A stretch of 64,000 bases of DNA from G965220305 sp965220305 (GCA_965220305.1 OZ244817.1:1984001-2048000); one strand, 5' to 3'; shown: positions 41,070-50,239, counted from the first letter of the stretch. Notes: generated by a model from the letters alone, not told the origin. Numbers and translations: made by a program.

Positions 41070-42170
41070 ATGTTACGCACAGGATGAGGGAAATGGTAGA
41101 TTAGAGCTATGGATAAAGAGATGTTGGAACTGTACAGCGATTACCTGTTGAGTTCCTTTGGCGCCGCCACAGCGACGGGCTTGTCATCCACGGTGGAAGG
41201 CGCGGTCAGCCATGACCAAGTAACGCGCTTTCTGTCGAGGGAAGACTATGACTCCAAAACCCTATGGGAACAGGTCAAGCCGATGGTGCGCGCCATGGAA
41301 CAGCCGGATGGGGTACTGATCTTTGATGACACCATCCAGGAAAAGCCCTATACGGACGAGAACGAACTGATTAGCTGGCATTTCGACCATAGCAAGAACC
41401 GTTCAGTCAAGGGAATTAACCTGCTCAACTGCATGTATTACGCTGGGGGCGCAGCGGTTCCCGTGGCCTACGAACTCATCCGAAAACCGCTGGTGTACCG
41501 CGATGAGAAGACCGGCAGGCACAAGCGTAAGAGCGAAGTCACCAAGAATGAACTGATGCGCCGGATGTTGAGAGTCTGTCAGCGCAATCAGTTGCAATAT
41601 CGCTACGTGCTGGCTGACAGTTGGTTTTCCGCCAAGGAGAACCTGGACTTCATACGCTGGGAACTGGACCGGCATTTCATTGTTGCGCTCAAGTCGAATC
41701 GGACGGCTGCATTGAGCTATGAAGGGAAGCTGCAGGGCAACTTCTCCCGCATAGACTCGCTGGACTTGCCAGAACATCAAGCGGTGCAGTGCTGGCTGAG
41801 GGGGTTGGAGTTCCCGGTCCGGCTCGTTCGCCAAGTCTTTACAAACAAGGATGGCAGCACCGGGACATTGTATCTGGCCTCAAGCGATCTGGACTGCGAT
41901 GGACCAACCATCTGCGCGATCTACCAGAAACGGTGGAAAGTGGAGACCTTTCATAAGACGCTCAAGTCCAATGCCGCCCTTGCCAAGTCGCCTACCAGGA
42001 CGGAGCGCACCCAAAGCAACCACTGTTTCATGTCCATCTATGCGGCCTTCCGGTTGGAAGGACTCCGGTTGAAGCATGGAATGAACCACTTTGCCTTGAG
42101 AGCCAGGCTCTATCTCAAGGCCATCCGCCATGCTTTCGATGAACTCCAACTCCTTAAGGCTGCGTAACAT
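41070..42170. mobile_element. IS4-type insertion sequence
   Basis: Inverted 10-bp ends ATGTTACGCA (41070-41079) and TGCGTAACAT (42161-42170) bracket one DDE transposase, about 1.1 kb. If the ends are TGTTACGCA, the flanks share TCA on each side as a possible target duplication, but this is not certain. It sits immediately upstream of the small propeptide gene, so it separates that gene from the 40515 operon. Confidence 0.8.
41109..42167 (+). CDS. IS4-type transposase
   Basis: 352 residues. DDE acids: Asp in LIFDDTIQEKPY (about 74), Asp in LADSWFSAKENLDF (about 175) and the YREK-type signature in YQKRWKVETFHKTLK (Y-x2-R-x3-E-x6-K, spacing exact). The signature marks the IS4-like superfamily; the subgroup is not assigned. 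No frameshift or internal stop, so it may still be active. Confidence 0.85.
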   Translation: MDKEMLELYSDYLLSSFGAATATGLSSTVEGAVSHDQVTRFLSREDYDSKTLWEQVKPMVRAMEQPDGVLIFDDTIQEKPYTDENELISWHFDHSKNRSVKGINLLNCMYYAGGAAVPVAYELIRKPLVYRDEKTGRHKRKSEVTKNELMRRMLRVCQRNQLQYRYVLADSWFSAKENLDFIRWELDRHFIVALKSNRTAALSYEGKLQGNFSRIDSLDLPEHQAVQCWLRGLEFPVRLVRQVFTNKDGSTGTLYLASSDLDCDGPTICAIYQKRWKVETFHKTLKSNAALAKSPTRTERTQSNHCFMSIYAAFRLEGLRLKHGMNHFALRARLYLKAIRHAFDELQLLKAA

Positions 42171-42182
42171 CAGCTGTATAAT
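42154..42182 (+). promoter_or_regulatory. Possible hybrid promoter at the IS end
   Basis: TATAAT at 42177-42182 just outside the IS end, with TTAAGG (3 of 6 to a -35) inside it at a 17-bp spacing. Start of the propeptide gene is 46 bp downstream. Confidence 0.35.
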
Positions 42183-42228
42183 TAACTCCGACCCAGGAAA
42201 AGCTAGCGGAATTTGTGGAGGAAGCGCC

Positions 42229-42762
42229 ATGCGCAGCAAAAGGTTGTTTGGATTATTCATAATCGCCGCTATAATCACCGTGGCAATTCCCCTGGGAATA
42301 ATCATGCCCGGAGTGTATAGCGATGGTGACGATAACCAGTTCACTCCCCCGAAAAAGACCGAACTGAAGTACCCCAACCTGGGGTCCATGCTCAACCAAC
42401 TGGTCGCCAGGGTGGAGTCGGGAGAAACCTCGGCTGAGGAGGCCGCTAGCAACGCCCCGGTACACCGGGGGTCATCGGTGGCCGTGACCTTTTACCTCTC
42501 CGGGAAGGTGGACGGCGTGGTCAGCTTCTTGAAAGACAACGGCGGCTCGCCCCGCAACGTGGGCGAGGACTACATTGAAGCCTACGTGCCGGTGACGCTG
42601 CTGGGGACAGCCTCGGAACAGCCCGGAGTCTTACGGGTGCGGGCAATCGTGCCCCCGCAGGATGACCGGGCGGCTCCGCCGGTGGTCGGCCAGGCCGCCC
42701 CGGTGCAGGCTCCCACCACCGAGGATGCCTTACCCAAGGGTAGTGATTGCCCGGAGGACTGA
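42229..42762 (+). CDS. Stand-alone secreted subtilase propeptide-like protein
   Basis: 177 residues from ATG 42229 with GTGGAGGAAG upstream. The N-terminal basic stretch plus FIIAAIITVAIPLGIIMPGV is a signal/anchor. The following region, FTPPKKTELKYPNLGSMLNQL and VAVTFYLSGKVDGVV and DYIEAYVPVTLLGTASEQPG, matches the prodomain of the next gene almost residue for residue but ends in a Pro/Ala-rich tail with no protease domain. I9-like prodomains fold and inhibit subtilases, so this could be a separate inhibitor or chaperone for the downstream protease; that is inferred. It could equally be a decaying duplicate. Confidence 0.75.
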   Translation: MRSKRLFGLFIIAAIITVAIPLGIIMPGVYSDGDDNQFTPPKKTELKYPNLGSMLNQLVARVESGETSAEEAASNAPVHRGSSVAVTFYLSGKVDGVVSFLKDNGGSPRNVGEDYIEAYVPVTLLGTASEQPGVLRVRAIVPPQDDRAAPPVVGQAAPVQAPTTEDALPKGSDCPED

Positions 42763-42870
42763 TGGAACTGATGGCACGGTCCGGCCAGGCCCCAGGGAAG
42801 GGGACTGAAGTTACGGGGATAATAGTGACGCCTTGGAGCGCCCTCCAAGGCGTCACCACTTACGGAGGAA

Positions 42871-45800
42871 ATGTCCATGAATAGCAGAAGTTGGCTCAGG
42901 CTACTGGTAATCGCCGCGTTATTCACCCTGTTAATTCCCCTGGCAGTGGCCACGCCCGCTGCTTCCGCCGACGGCGACGATGACCAGTTCACCCCCCCCC
43001 CGGAAAAGACCGAACTGAAGTACCCCAACCTGGGATCCCACCTGGACCAACTGGTGGCCAGCGTCGAGGCGGGAGAAGCCTCGGCTGAGGACGCCGCCGC
43101 GGATACCCCGGTGCATTCCGGGGGAGCAGTGGCGGTGACCATCTACCTGTCCGGGAACGTGGACGACGTGGTAGCTTTCCTGGAAGACAACGGCGGCGAC
43201 CCCCGCAACGTGGGCCAGGACTACATCGAAGCCTACGTGCCGGTGACGCTGCTGGGATCCCTCTCGGAACAGCCCGGCGTCATCCGGGTGCGGGAAATCG
43301 TCCCGCCGGAGCCGGATTTTGGCCCCATCACCAGCCAGGGCGTCCAGGCCCACGGTTCACTGGCCTGGAACCAGGACGGGTACACCGGAGAGGGCGTCAG
43401 GGTGGGGATAATCGACGGCGGATTCGAAGGATACAGCGACCTCATCGAGAGCGGGGAACTGCCGGAACCCGCGGGGGTGAGGTGTTACACGGGTGTCGGC
43501 GAATACACCGAAAACCTGGCGGACTGCGAAGTCGATAGTCTTCACGGCACAGCAGTTGCGGAGACGGTCATGGACATCGCCCCGCAGGTCTCCCTGTACA
43601 TAACTAATGCGCCGTCGTGGGGAGACCAGAGGGAAGCTGCCGCCTGGATGGTCAGGGAGGGCGTATCGGTCATCAACCGGTCGCAAAGCAGCGGGTTTGA
43701 CGGCCCCGGCGATGGCACTTACACCCACTCCAACAGCATACTGAAAACCGTGGACGAGGCGGTGGAGGGCGGAATCATCTGGGTCAACGCGGCCGGGAAT
43801 CAGGCCAGACGGACCTGGTTCGGGGAATACTCCGACGCGAATGGCAATGAGTGGATCGAGTTCAGTGGTGATGACCAGGGCATTGACCTGCCGCCGCTTG
43901 AGGCGGGCGACGAATTTTACGTGAGGCTGCGGTGGGAGGACAACTGGGGCGGCGCCACTCGCGACTTCGACCTCTACGTGGTGAAAGACGATAACCCCAG
44001 GGAAGTATTAGCCAGTAGCTATGACCCTCAATCGGGAGGTGCGGGCCACAATCCGTACGAATTTCTGGTATGGGAGGTCCCCAGTGACACGGAAGGGGAG
44101 GTGGAGTACGACGTCCGTGTGAGACACACGGACGGCAGCGAACCGGCCTGGATTCAGGTAATGGTTCGAGGCACATCAGGTACGTATGTCCCTACTATTG
44201 AGCACTACACCGAGCACGGCAGCATGACCAGCCCGGGGGAAGGCCGCAACCCCGGTATGTTGGCGGTGGGCGCGGCGCCCTGGTACGACGTGAACACCAT
44301 CGAGTACTACAGCAGCCGGGGACCTACACCCGACGGCCGGGTCAAGCCCGACATCGTCGGGGCGGATTGCGGGGAGACGGTGACATACGAAGAGCGTGTG
44401 CGCGACTCCGGGGATAGCTGTTGGTTCTCCGGGACCAGCCAGGCGGCGCCCCACGTGGCCGGCTTGGCGGCCCTGGTGAAGCAGCGGTTCCCCAACCTTA
44501 CCCCAGTCCAGGTCGCCGCCTACCTGAAAGACAACGCGGAGGCGCGGGGGACCGTCCCCAACAACACCTGGGGGCACGGGTTCGCTATGCTGCCCGCGAG
44601 CGACCCCAGAGACCGGGCAAAAGAGTATGTGGAGGAAGCAATCAGGGCATACCGCGAAGACCCCGAAGCCGCGAAGGCATACTACCAGTCGGCGGACAGC
44701 GTAATCACAGAACTTGGTCTGTACTTGATACTGCTGGACGGCAACACGATTGTGGTCAACATCGGATTTCCCGGAGCGGTAGGAGCCGACATCACCGGGC
44801 GCATAGGCACCGACGCCATAGGCAACGAATACGGCAAAGAACTCGCGGCGGCGGATGAGCAAGGCACATTCGTGGACTATCTGATTCCGGACCCTCTGGA
44901 CGACTACCGGATATACCGGAAGCGCACATACGCGGTCCGACACGATAGGCTGGTGTTCGCCTCTGGTTCATGGGACAAAGACCCAGCCACCGAAGATTCG
45001 CTGTCAGACCCTGACCATGTTGTCGCCACCATCTATAAGGCGGGAGCGCGCCTTTTCAGGGAAGGACCGGGGCCAACATTCGAGTATTACAACACTCTGG
45101 CGAGCATAGACGGCGAGCGGTATGTGTTCATCGCCGCTCGGGACGGCGTCATTGTCGCCGACGCCACGATGCCGGAGTTGGTGGGCACAAACATAAGCAA
45201 TTTGCAGGCAAGCGACGACCCCGATTTGGGGCAGAAGATAGCGGCTTTGCAGGAAGATGATGAACGCTGGTTTCCCCACATGTGGCGAAACCCGGTGAGT
45301 GGGCAGGAAGAGCAGAAAAATACCTATGTAACCAGGTTCCGAGGCATCATTTTCGGCTCAGGATACTATGGCGATACGCAGCCTCTGTCCACCGACCCCT
45401 GTGGTCAGGCTCTGACCGGCGACGGGGCCATCCCCGGAACGTGGGCCAGCGGCTGCGATTCGGAAACCCTGGCCCAGGACGGCAGCGGCGCCTACCCCCA
45501 CGCCCGCTTCTACACCTTCACCCTGGCCCAGCAGGCGGAGGTCACCATCACCCTGGATTCCAACGACGCCGACACCCTCCTGTACCTGCGCCAAGGGGAT
45601 GCCCGGTCGGGGACGGCGTTGCACGAAAACGACGACCACCAGGGCAGCCGCAGCAAGTCCCAGATACAGGAGACCCTGGCCGCTGGCGCCTACACCATCG
45701 AGGCCACCACCTACGCCGCCGTGGAGACGGGGGTCAGCTTCACCCTGACCCTCAGCGGCCTGGGGACCGCCGCCATGCCGCCGGGTCCGACGCCCAGCGA

Positions 45801-46749
45801 CCCCTGCGGGGAGACCGTCACCGGCGACGGGGCCATCCCCGGAACGTGGGCCAGCGGCTGCTATTCGGAGACCCCGGGACGAGGCCACGCCCGCTACTAC
45901 AACTTCACCCTGGCCCAGCAGTCGGAGGTGACCATCACCCTGGATTCCAACGCCGACACCTACCTGTACCTGCGGGACGGGGATGCCAGGTCCGGCGACT
46001 TCCTGCACGAAAACGACGACCACCAGGGCAGCCGCAGCAAGTCCCAGATACAGGAGACCCTGGCCGCCGGGACCTACACCATCGAGGCCACCACCTACAA
46101 CCCCGGGAAGACCGGCAGCTTCACCCTGACCCTCAGCGGCCTGGGGACCGCCGCCATGCCGCCGGGTCCGACGCCCAGCGACCCCTGCGGGGAGACGGTG
46201 AGCGGCGACAGGGCCATCCCCGGAATGTGGGCCAGCGGCTGCGATTCGGAGACGGTGGCCCAGGACGGCAGCGGCTCCTACCCCCACGCCCGTTTCTACA
46301 CCTTCACCCTGGCCCAATCCTCGGAGGTCACCATCGCCCTGGATTCCAACGACGCCGACACCCTCCTGTACCTGCGCCAAGGGGATGCCCGGTCGGGGAC
46401 GGCGTTGCACGAAAACGACGACCACCAGGGCAGCCGCAGCAAGTCCCAGATACAGGAGACCCTGGCCGCCGACACCTACACCATCGAGGCCACCACCTAC
46501 GCCGCCGTGGAGACGGGGGGCGGCTTCACCCTGACCCTCAGCGGCCTGGGGACCACCGCCATGCCGACGCAAAGCTGTAGCGTGGGGCAGACCCTGGCCC
46601 CGGGTGACCAGTGCAGCCATCAAGACTTCTCCATAGAGGTTGATAGTTCAGGAACAGTCATAATGCGTTTCACCGGCAACCGGGTGGAGTTGAATAATCT
46701 ATCGCTGGTCAGAAGCGGCAACAGTTGGGACATCGAAAGTCTCCCTTAG
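42871..46749 (+). CDS. Secreted subtilisin-like protease with Cache-like and three PPC-type repeats
   Basis: 1,292 residues with a signal peptide (LLVIAALFTLLIPLAVA) and a prodomain (about 40-145). The peptidase S8 triad is Asp182 (GIIDGG), His225 (LHGTAV) and Ser523 (FSGTSQAAPHVAGL). The serine lies far downstream because of an inserted beta-rich jelly-roll-like region (about 290-430). Residues about 570-700 and 715-825 resemble tandem Cache sensor domains (SVITELGLYLILLDGNTIV; YVFIAARDGVIVADATMPEL, LVGTNI). Three near-identical PPC-type repeats follow (842-1225), each with VTITLDSN-ADT-LYLR and ENDDHQGSRSKSQIQETLAA. A final partial domain ends the protein. It should be exported and surface-associated. 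Confidence 0.88.
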   Translation: MSMNSRSWLRLLVIAALFTLLIPLAVATPAASADGDDDQFTPPPEKTELKYPNLGSHLDQLVASVEAGEASAEDAAADTPVHSGGAVAVTIYLSGNVDDVVAFLEDNGGDPRNVGQDYIEAYVPVTLLGSLSEQPGVIRVREIVPPEPDFGPITSQGVQAHGSLAWNQDGYTGEGVRVGIIDGGFEGYSDLIESGELPEPAGVRCYTGVGEYTENLADCEVDSLHGTAVAETVMDIAPQVSLYITNAPSWGDQREAAAWMVREGVSVINRSQSSGFDGPGDGTYTHSNSILKTVDEAVEGGIIWVNAAGNQARRTWFGEYSDANGNEWIEFSGDDQGIDLPPLEAGDEFYVRLRWEDNWGGATRDFDLYVVKDDNPREVLASSYDPQSGGAGHNPYEFLVWEVPSDTEGEVEYDVRVRHTDGSEPAWIQVMVRGTSGTYVPTIEHYTEHGSMTSPGEGRNPGMLAVGAAPWYDVNTIEYYSSRGPTPDGRVKPDIVGADCGETVTYEERVRDSGDSCWFSGTSQAAPHVAGLAALVKQRFPNLTPVQVAAYLKDNAEARGTVPNNTWGHGFAMLPASDPRDRAKEYVEEAIRAYREDPEAAKAYYQSADSVITELGLYLILLDGNTIVVNIGFPGAVGADITGRIGTDAIGNEYGKELAAADEQGTFVDYLIPDPLDDYRIYRKRTYAVRHDRLVFASGSWDKDPATEDSLSDPDHVVATIYKAGARLFREGPGPTFEYYNTLASIDGERYVFIAARDGVIVADATMPELVGTNISNLQASDDPDLGQKIAALQEDDERWFPHMWRNPVSGQEEQKNTYVTRFRGIIFGSGYYGDTQPLSTDPCGQALTGDGAIPGTWASGCDSETLAQDGSGAYPHARFYTFTLAQQAEVTITLDSNDADTLLYLRQGDARSGTALHENDDHQGSRSKSQIQETLAAGAYTIEATTYAAVETGVSFTLTLSGLGTAAMPPGPTPSDPCGETVTGDGAIPGTWASGCYSETPGRGHARYYNFTLAQQSEVTITLDSNADTYLYLRDGDARSGDFLHENDDHQGSRSKSQIQETLAAGTYTIEATTYNPGKTGSFTLTLSGLGTAAMPPGPTPSDPCGETVSGDRAIPGMWASGCDSETVAQDGSGSYPHARFYTFTLAQSSEVTIALDSNDADTLLYLRQGDARSGTALHENDDHQGSRSKSQIQETLAADTYTIEATTYAAVETGGGFTLTLSGLGTTAMPTQSCSVGQTLAPGDQCSHQDFSIEVDSSGTVIMRFTGNRVELNNLSLVRSGNSWDIESLP
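45396..46568 (+). repeat. Three in-frame ~390-bp repeats coding PPC-type domains
   Basis: Units at about 45396-45794, 45795-46175 and 46176-46568 are almost identical at DNA level over long stretches (for example GACGACCACCAGGGCAGCCG in each). They make recombination within the gene likely and are also hard to assemble correctly. Confidence 0.85.
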
Positions 46750-46856
46750 AAACTATCTAATCTGATAATGTGGTCCGATGCCAGAGGGGGCCGGTTTCAA
46801 ACCGGCCCCTACAATTACGGGTAAGTATCAATATGCGGCGCAATTACCACCTAAAA

Positions 46857-46950
46857 CGTCATTCTGGGGAGTTGGCGACGAAGAATCTAAAGGGTGGACC
46901 AGCCTGAGCCGATAGACTTTAGATTCTTCGCCTTCGGCTCAGAATGACAT
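46857..46950. repeat. Inverted pair of family B repeats
   Basis: CATTCTGGGGAG...GAAGAATCTAAAG near 46859-46893 and TTTAGATTCTTCGCCTTCGG near 46917 followed by CTCAGAATGACA. Upstream, GGGCCGGTTTCAAACCGGCCC near 46790 is a further hairpin that may terminate the protease gene. Confidence 0.75.
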
Positions 46951-46984
46951 TTTCCGAGAACCGAAAGACCCGGCCTAGCTACTG

Positions 46985-47053
46985 TCTGGCCTAACCCAGG
47001 CCCATCCTGTATGCTGACCGCAGCCATCCAATCCCGGTCTCCCGAGGCTCGCC
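46985..47053 (+). repeat. Duplicated leader upstream of the first Uma2 twin
   Basis: GTCTGGCCTAACCCAGGCCC and CCATCCTGTATG (46985-47012), then CAATCCCGGTCTCCCGAGGC (47030-47049). The first part recurs at 48731-48760 before the flavin monooxygenase gene and the last part at 47908-47930 before the second twin. Confidence 0.7.
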
Positions 47054-47827
47054 ATGACCAGCAAACCGACGCCACGAAAGCCCTCCGCCGGCCCGCCGGC
47101 CCGGTTCACGCCGCCCCCGCGCATCCCCTTTGACCCGGGCGACGGTCTATTCCCGGTGTTTCCCCCCAGGGGCGATATGCAAAATCCCATCTACCTCCAC
47201 CGCCCGGGGCATCTGGCGGCCCTGGAACTCCACTTCGGCGCACCGGAGACCACCCTCGTCTTGGGTGAAGTCCCGGTGGGCCGCAATCTCCGCCAGCGCC
47301 GGGGCCTGCGGGTTCCCGACCTGCTGGTGGCCTTCGGCGTGGACCCGGCCCGGATAATCGCCGACCGGGGCTATTCCATTGAGCAGTGGGGCAAAGCGCC
47401 GGACTTTGTGCTGGAAATCGCCTCGGAGACCACCGCTGAGAACGACGTCACCTACAAGCGGGACGACTACGCCGCCTTTGGGATACCCGAGTACTGGCGT
47501 CTGGACCCGTCGGGAGGCGAGTATTACGGGACAGCGTTGGCTGGCGACCGGCTGGTTGACCGGGTTTACCAGCCCATCAACATCGTGCGGGTGGACGATG
47601 CCCACCTGTGGGGGCGTAGCGAGACGCTGGGACTGGACCTGTGCTGGGAGGAGGGGCAACTCCGGTGGTATGACCCGGTGGGGCGGCGCTACCTGCGGAC
47701 CTTCGACCAGGAAGCCGAAGAACGCATCGCCGCCGAAGGTGAGCGAGACGCCGAGCGTCGGTCCCGCCTGGCGGCCGAGGAGCGGGCGCGAGAACTAGAA
47801 GCCGAACTCCGCCGCCTGCGGGGGTAA
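47054..47827 (+). CDS. Uma2 family protein, twin 1
   Basis: 257 residues, ATG 47054. PNLR-like segment RRGLRVPDLLVAFGVD carries the PD of the restriction-like core and DFVLEIASETTAEND the E-x-x acid segment, followed by KRDDYAAFGIPEYWRLDP. The C-terminus is a charged coiled coil (ERDAERRSRLAAEERARELEAELRRLRG). It is a near-copy of the gene at 47931, with a shared leader. This class of Uma2 protein with a C-terminal coiled coil is distinct from the 3339 gene. Confidence 0.8.
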   Translation: MTSKPTPRKPSAGPPARFTPPPRIPFDPGDGLFPVFPPRGDMQNPIYLHRPGHLAALELHFGAPETTLVLGEVPVGRNLRQRRGLRVPDLLVAFGVDPARIIADRGYSIEQWGKAPDFVLEIASETTAENDVTYKRDDYAAFGIPEYWRLDPSGGEYYGTALAGDRLVDRVYQPINIVRVDDAHLWGRSETLGLDLCWEEGQLRWYDPVGRRYLRTFDQEAEERIAAEGERDAERRSRLAAEERARELEAELRRLRG

Positions 47828-47890
47828 CGCCAGCCGCCAGGACAGAGGAGCGCTCCCCTTCCGGCTGGGGCTGCCCGGGCTTGTCCGGTG

Positions 47891-47896
47891 TATAAT
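47891..47896 (+). promoter_or_regulatory. -10 element before the second Uma2 twin
   Basis: TATAAT 34 bp before ATG 47931; related TATGCT and TATGAT stand at the equivalent places before twin 1 (47010) and the 48823 gene (48757). Confidence 0.4.
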
Positions 47897-47930
47897 GACC
47901 CTACCCAATCCCGGTCTCCCGAGGCTCGCC

Positions 47931-48662
47931 ATGACCAGCAAACCGACGCCACGAAAGCCATCCGCCGGCCCGCCGGCCCGGTTCACGCCGCCCCCGCGCA
48001 TCCCCTTTGACCCGGGCGACGGTCTATTCCCGGTGTTTCCCCCCAGGGGCGATATGCAAAATCCCATCTACCTCCACAACCCGGGGCACCAGGCGGCCCT
48101 GCGCCTGCACTTCGGCGCGCCGGACACCACCATCGTCCTGGGCGAAGTCCCGGTGGGCCGCAATCTCCGCCAGCGCCGGGGCCTGCGGGTCCCCGACCTG
48201 CTGGTGGCCTTTGGCGTGGACCCGGCCCGGATAATCGCCCACCGGGGCTATTCCATCGAGCAGTGGGGCAAGCCCCCGGACTTTGTGCTGGAAATCGCCT
48301 CGGAGAACACCGCTGAGAACGACGTCACCTACAAGCGGGACGACTACGCCGCCTTTGGGATACCTGAATACTGGCGCCTTGACCCTTCGGGAGGCCAGTA
48401 TTACGGGACAGCCTTGGCTGGCGACCGGCTGGTTGACCGGGTTTACCATCCCATCAGCATTGTGCGGGTGGACGATGCCCGACACTGGGGCCACAGCGAA
48501 GCGTTGGGACTGGACCTGTGCTGGGAGAAGGGGCAACTGCGCTGGTATGACCCGGTGGGGCGGCGCTACCTGCGGACCTTCGACCAGGAAGCCGAAGACC
48601 GCATCGCCGCCGAGGAGCGGGTGCGAGAACTGGAAGCCGAACTCCGTCGCCTGCGGGGGTAA
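47931..48662 (+). CDS. Uma2 family protein, twin 2
   Basis: 243 residues from ATG 47931; the in-frame extension to 47895 has no ribosome site. The first 40 residues (MTSKPTPRKPSAGPPARF and on) are identical to twin 1, and the catalytic core RRGLRVPDLLVAFGVD and DFVLEIASENTAEND is nearly so. It lacks about 14 residues of the coiled-coil tail of twin 1. The two plus their leaders look like a recent tandem duplication of about 0.88 kb. Confidence 0.8.
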   Translation: MTSKPTPRKPSAGPPARFTPPPRIPFDPGDGLFPVFPPRGDMQNPIYLHNPGHQAALRLHFGAPDTTIVLGEVPVGRNLRQRRGLRVPDLLVAFGVDPARIIAHRGYSIEQWGKPPDFVLEIASENTAENDVTYKRDDYAAFGIPEYWRLDPSGGQYYGTALAGDRLVDRVYHPISIVRVDDARHWGHSEALGLDLCWEKGQLRWYDPVGRRYLRTFDQEAEDRIAAEERVRELEAELRRLRG

Positions 48663-48822
48663 CGCCAACCGCCGCGGGCCGGATGGGTTGGGCCGCCACG
48701 TCTGACGGGGCCGGCAAGCATCAATCACAGTCTGGCCTAACCCCAACCCCATCCTGTATGATAACCTAGAGACACTGCCCCCGGATTGACCGGGGGAACC
48801 ATAAACTTCTGGAGGGACTGGC

Positions 48823-50025
48823 ATGATTACCAAGTTCGGCAGCTTGTTTGCCGGAAATGTGGACATGGAGGACGTCGGCTTCCAGGGCACTCCGGCCAAC
48901 AGCCGTTGGCTCTCGGAGGATGACCTGAACTCGGTCTTCCCCAAGTGCGAGGCCATCTGCACCACCATGGACCGGCTGGGCTACGACACCTTCTGGTCGG
49001 CGGAGCACCACTTCCAGCGGGAAGGCTACGAGTGCATCCCCAACCTGCTGATGCTCTACGTCCACATGGCCCACCTCACCAAGACCCTGCGCTTCGGCTG
49101 CGGCTTCAACATCAACCCCATGTGGAATCCCCTGCGCCTGGCCGAGGACTACGCCACCGCCGACATCCTGACCAACGGTCGGGTGCGCTTCGGCGTGGGC
49201 CGGGGCTACCACAGCCGCGAGGTGGAGAGCTTCGGCAACCCCATCATCGACCAGGACGCCAACCGGGAGCTATTCGAGGAGCAGGTGGAAATCCTCTTCA
49301 AGTCCTTCAACGAGCGCTCCTTCTCCCACCACGGCAAGCACTACGACATTCCCCCGGACGTGCCCTACCGGGGCTACGACCTGAAGGAGATTACCCTGGT
49401 ACCTCGTCCGGTGAACCGTCCCGTGGAGTGCTGGCAGCCCATCGTCAGCGCCAGCCAGCGGGCCCTGGACTTCATGGCCAAGTGGGGTATCAAAGGCATG
49501 ATTGGCGGCGGGGCCGCCTCCGGCGGGGCCAGCGACGAGGTGGTGAAGCGGTGGCAGGAGACCCTGGCCAAGCACGGCAAGGAGACGGAGCTTGGCGGCG
49601 ACCTCATCATCAGCTACTCCGTCCACATCGCCGACACCCAGCAGAAGGGCATCGACGAGGCGCGGCACTGGTTGGAAGAGCGCATCAAGATGTTCGGTCC
49701 CTTGGGGTTCATCCCCGGGCTGTCCCCGGCCCAGATTGACGCCCTCAACAGCGCCGACCGCACCCGGGTCGCCGCCGTCGGCGGCTACCCCACCATCGAG
49801 GAAGGCGTCCGCTCCGGCGGTTGGCTGGTTGGTCCTGCGGAATCCGTCGCCGAGAGCCTGTTGGAGATTCAGGACCGCTACCCGGGCCTGGAAGAGGTGA
49901 ACGTCGGCGCCACCCACATGGGTATGCCCCTTAGCGCCACCCTGGAACAACTGGAGTGGTTCGGCAAGGACGTAATGCCCCAGTTCACCGCCCAGGCCAA
50001 GGTGCCGGCCCCGGCGGACAACTAA
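48823..50025 (+). CDS. LLM class flavin-dependent oxidoreductase (group with 22120)
   Basis: 400 residues; TGGAGGGA 8 nt before the ATG. TFWSAEHHFQREGYECIPNL, LRFGCGFNINPMWNPLRLAE and RFGVGRGYHSREVESFG are shared with the 22120 product, making these two close paralogs. The middle has an extra GGGAASGGASDEV loop absent from the other. TIM-barrel luciferase-like monooxygenase, substrate unknown. The leader just upstream duplicates that of the first Uma2 twin. Confidence 0.88.
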   Translation: MITKFGSLFAGNVDMEDVGFQGTPANSRWLSEDDLNSVFPKCEAICTTMDRLGYDTFWSAEHHFQREGYECIPNLLMLYVHMAHLTKTLRFGCGFNINPMWNPLRLAEDYATADILTNGRVRFGVGRGYHSREVESFGNPIIDQDANRELFEEQVEILFKSFNERSFSHHGKHYDIPPDVPYRGYDLKEITLVPRPVNRPVECWQPIVSASQRALDFMAKWGIKGMIGGGAASGGASDEVVKRWQETLAKHGKETELGGDLIISYSVHIADTQQKGIDEARHWLEERIKMFGPLGFIPGLSPAQIDALNSADRTRVAAVGGYPTIEEGVRSGGWLVGPAESVAESLLEIQDRYPGLEEVNVGATHMGMPLSATLEQLEWFGKDVMPQFTAQAKVPAPADN

Positions 50026-50210
50026 ACGCCACGACAGCATAACCAGCCGAGCAGAGCAGTATCGAAAACGGGCCCAGGGCGCCTTGATTGCGCGCCTCCC
50101 TGGGCCAGTTTTCGTTTGTATAGGGAGACGCTGGGTGAAACCAAAGGGTCCCACCGTCGCCCGGACTGGCCGGGCAGCGTCGAAAGGGGCAAACTGGTCT
50201 GGAAAATAGC

Positions 50211-50239
50211 TTGACACCCAGTATGCTCCCCAGTAAAGT
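50211..50239 (+). promoter_or_regulatory. Promoter for the DoxX gene
   Basis: TTGACA at 50211-50216 and TAAAGT at 50234-50239, spacer 17 bp, followed by GAAGGAG and ATG 50304. Confidence 0.7.

Noticed and set aside
45282..46623. Long frames on both strands across the protease repeats
   Set aside because: They mirror the GC-rich repeat DNA of the PPC units and look like low-complexity sequence.
46790..46815. GGTTTCAAACCGG as a possible tRNA T-loop
   Set aside because: The sequence is a simple hairpin without acceptor or anticodon arms; no tRNA was found in the window.
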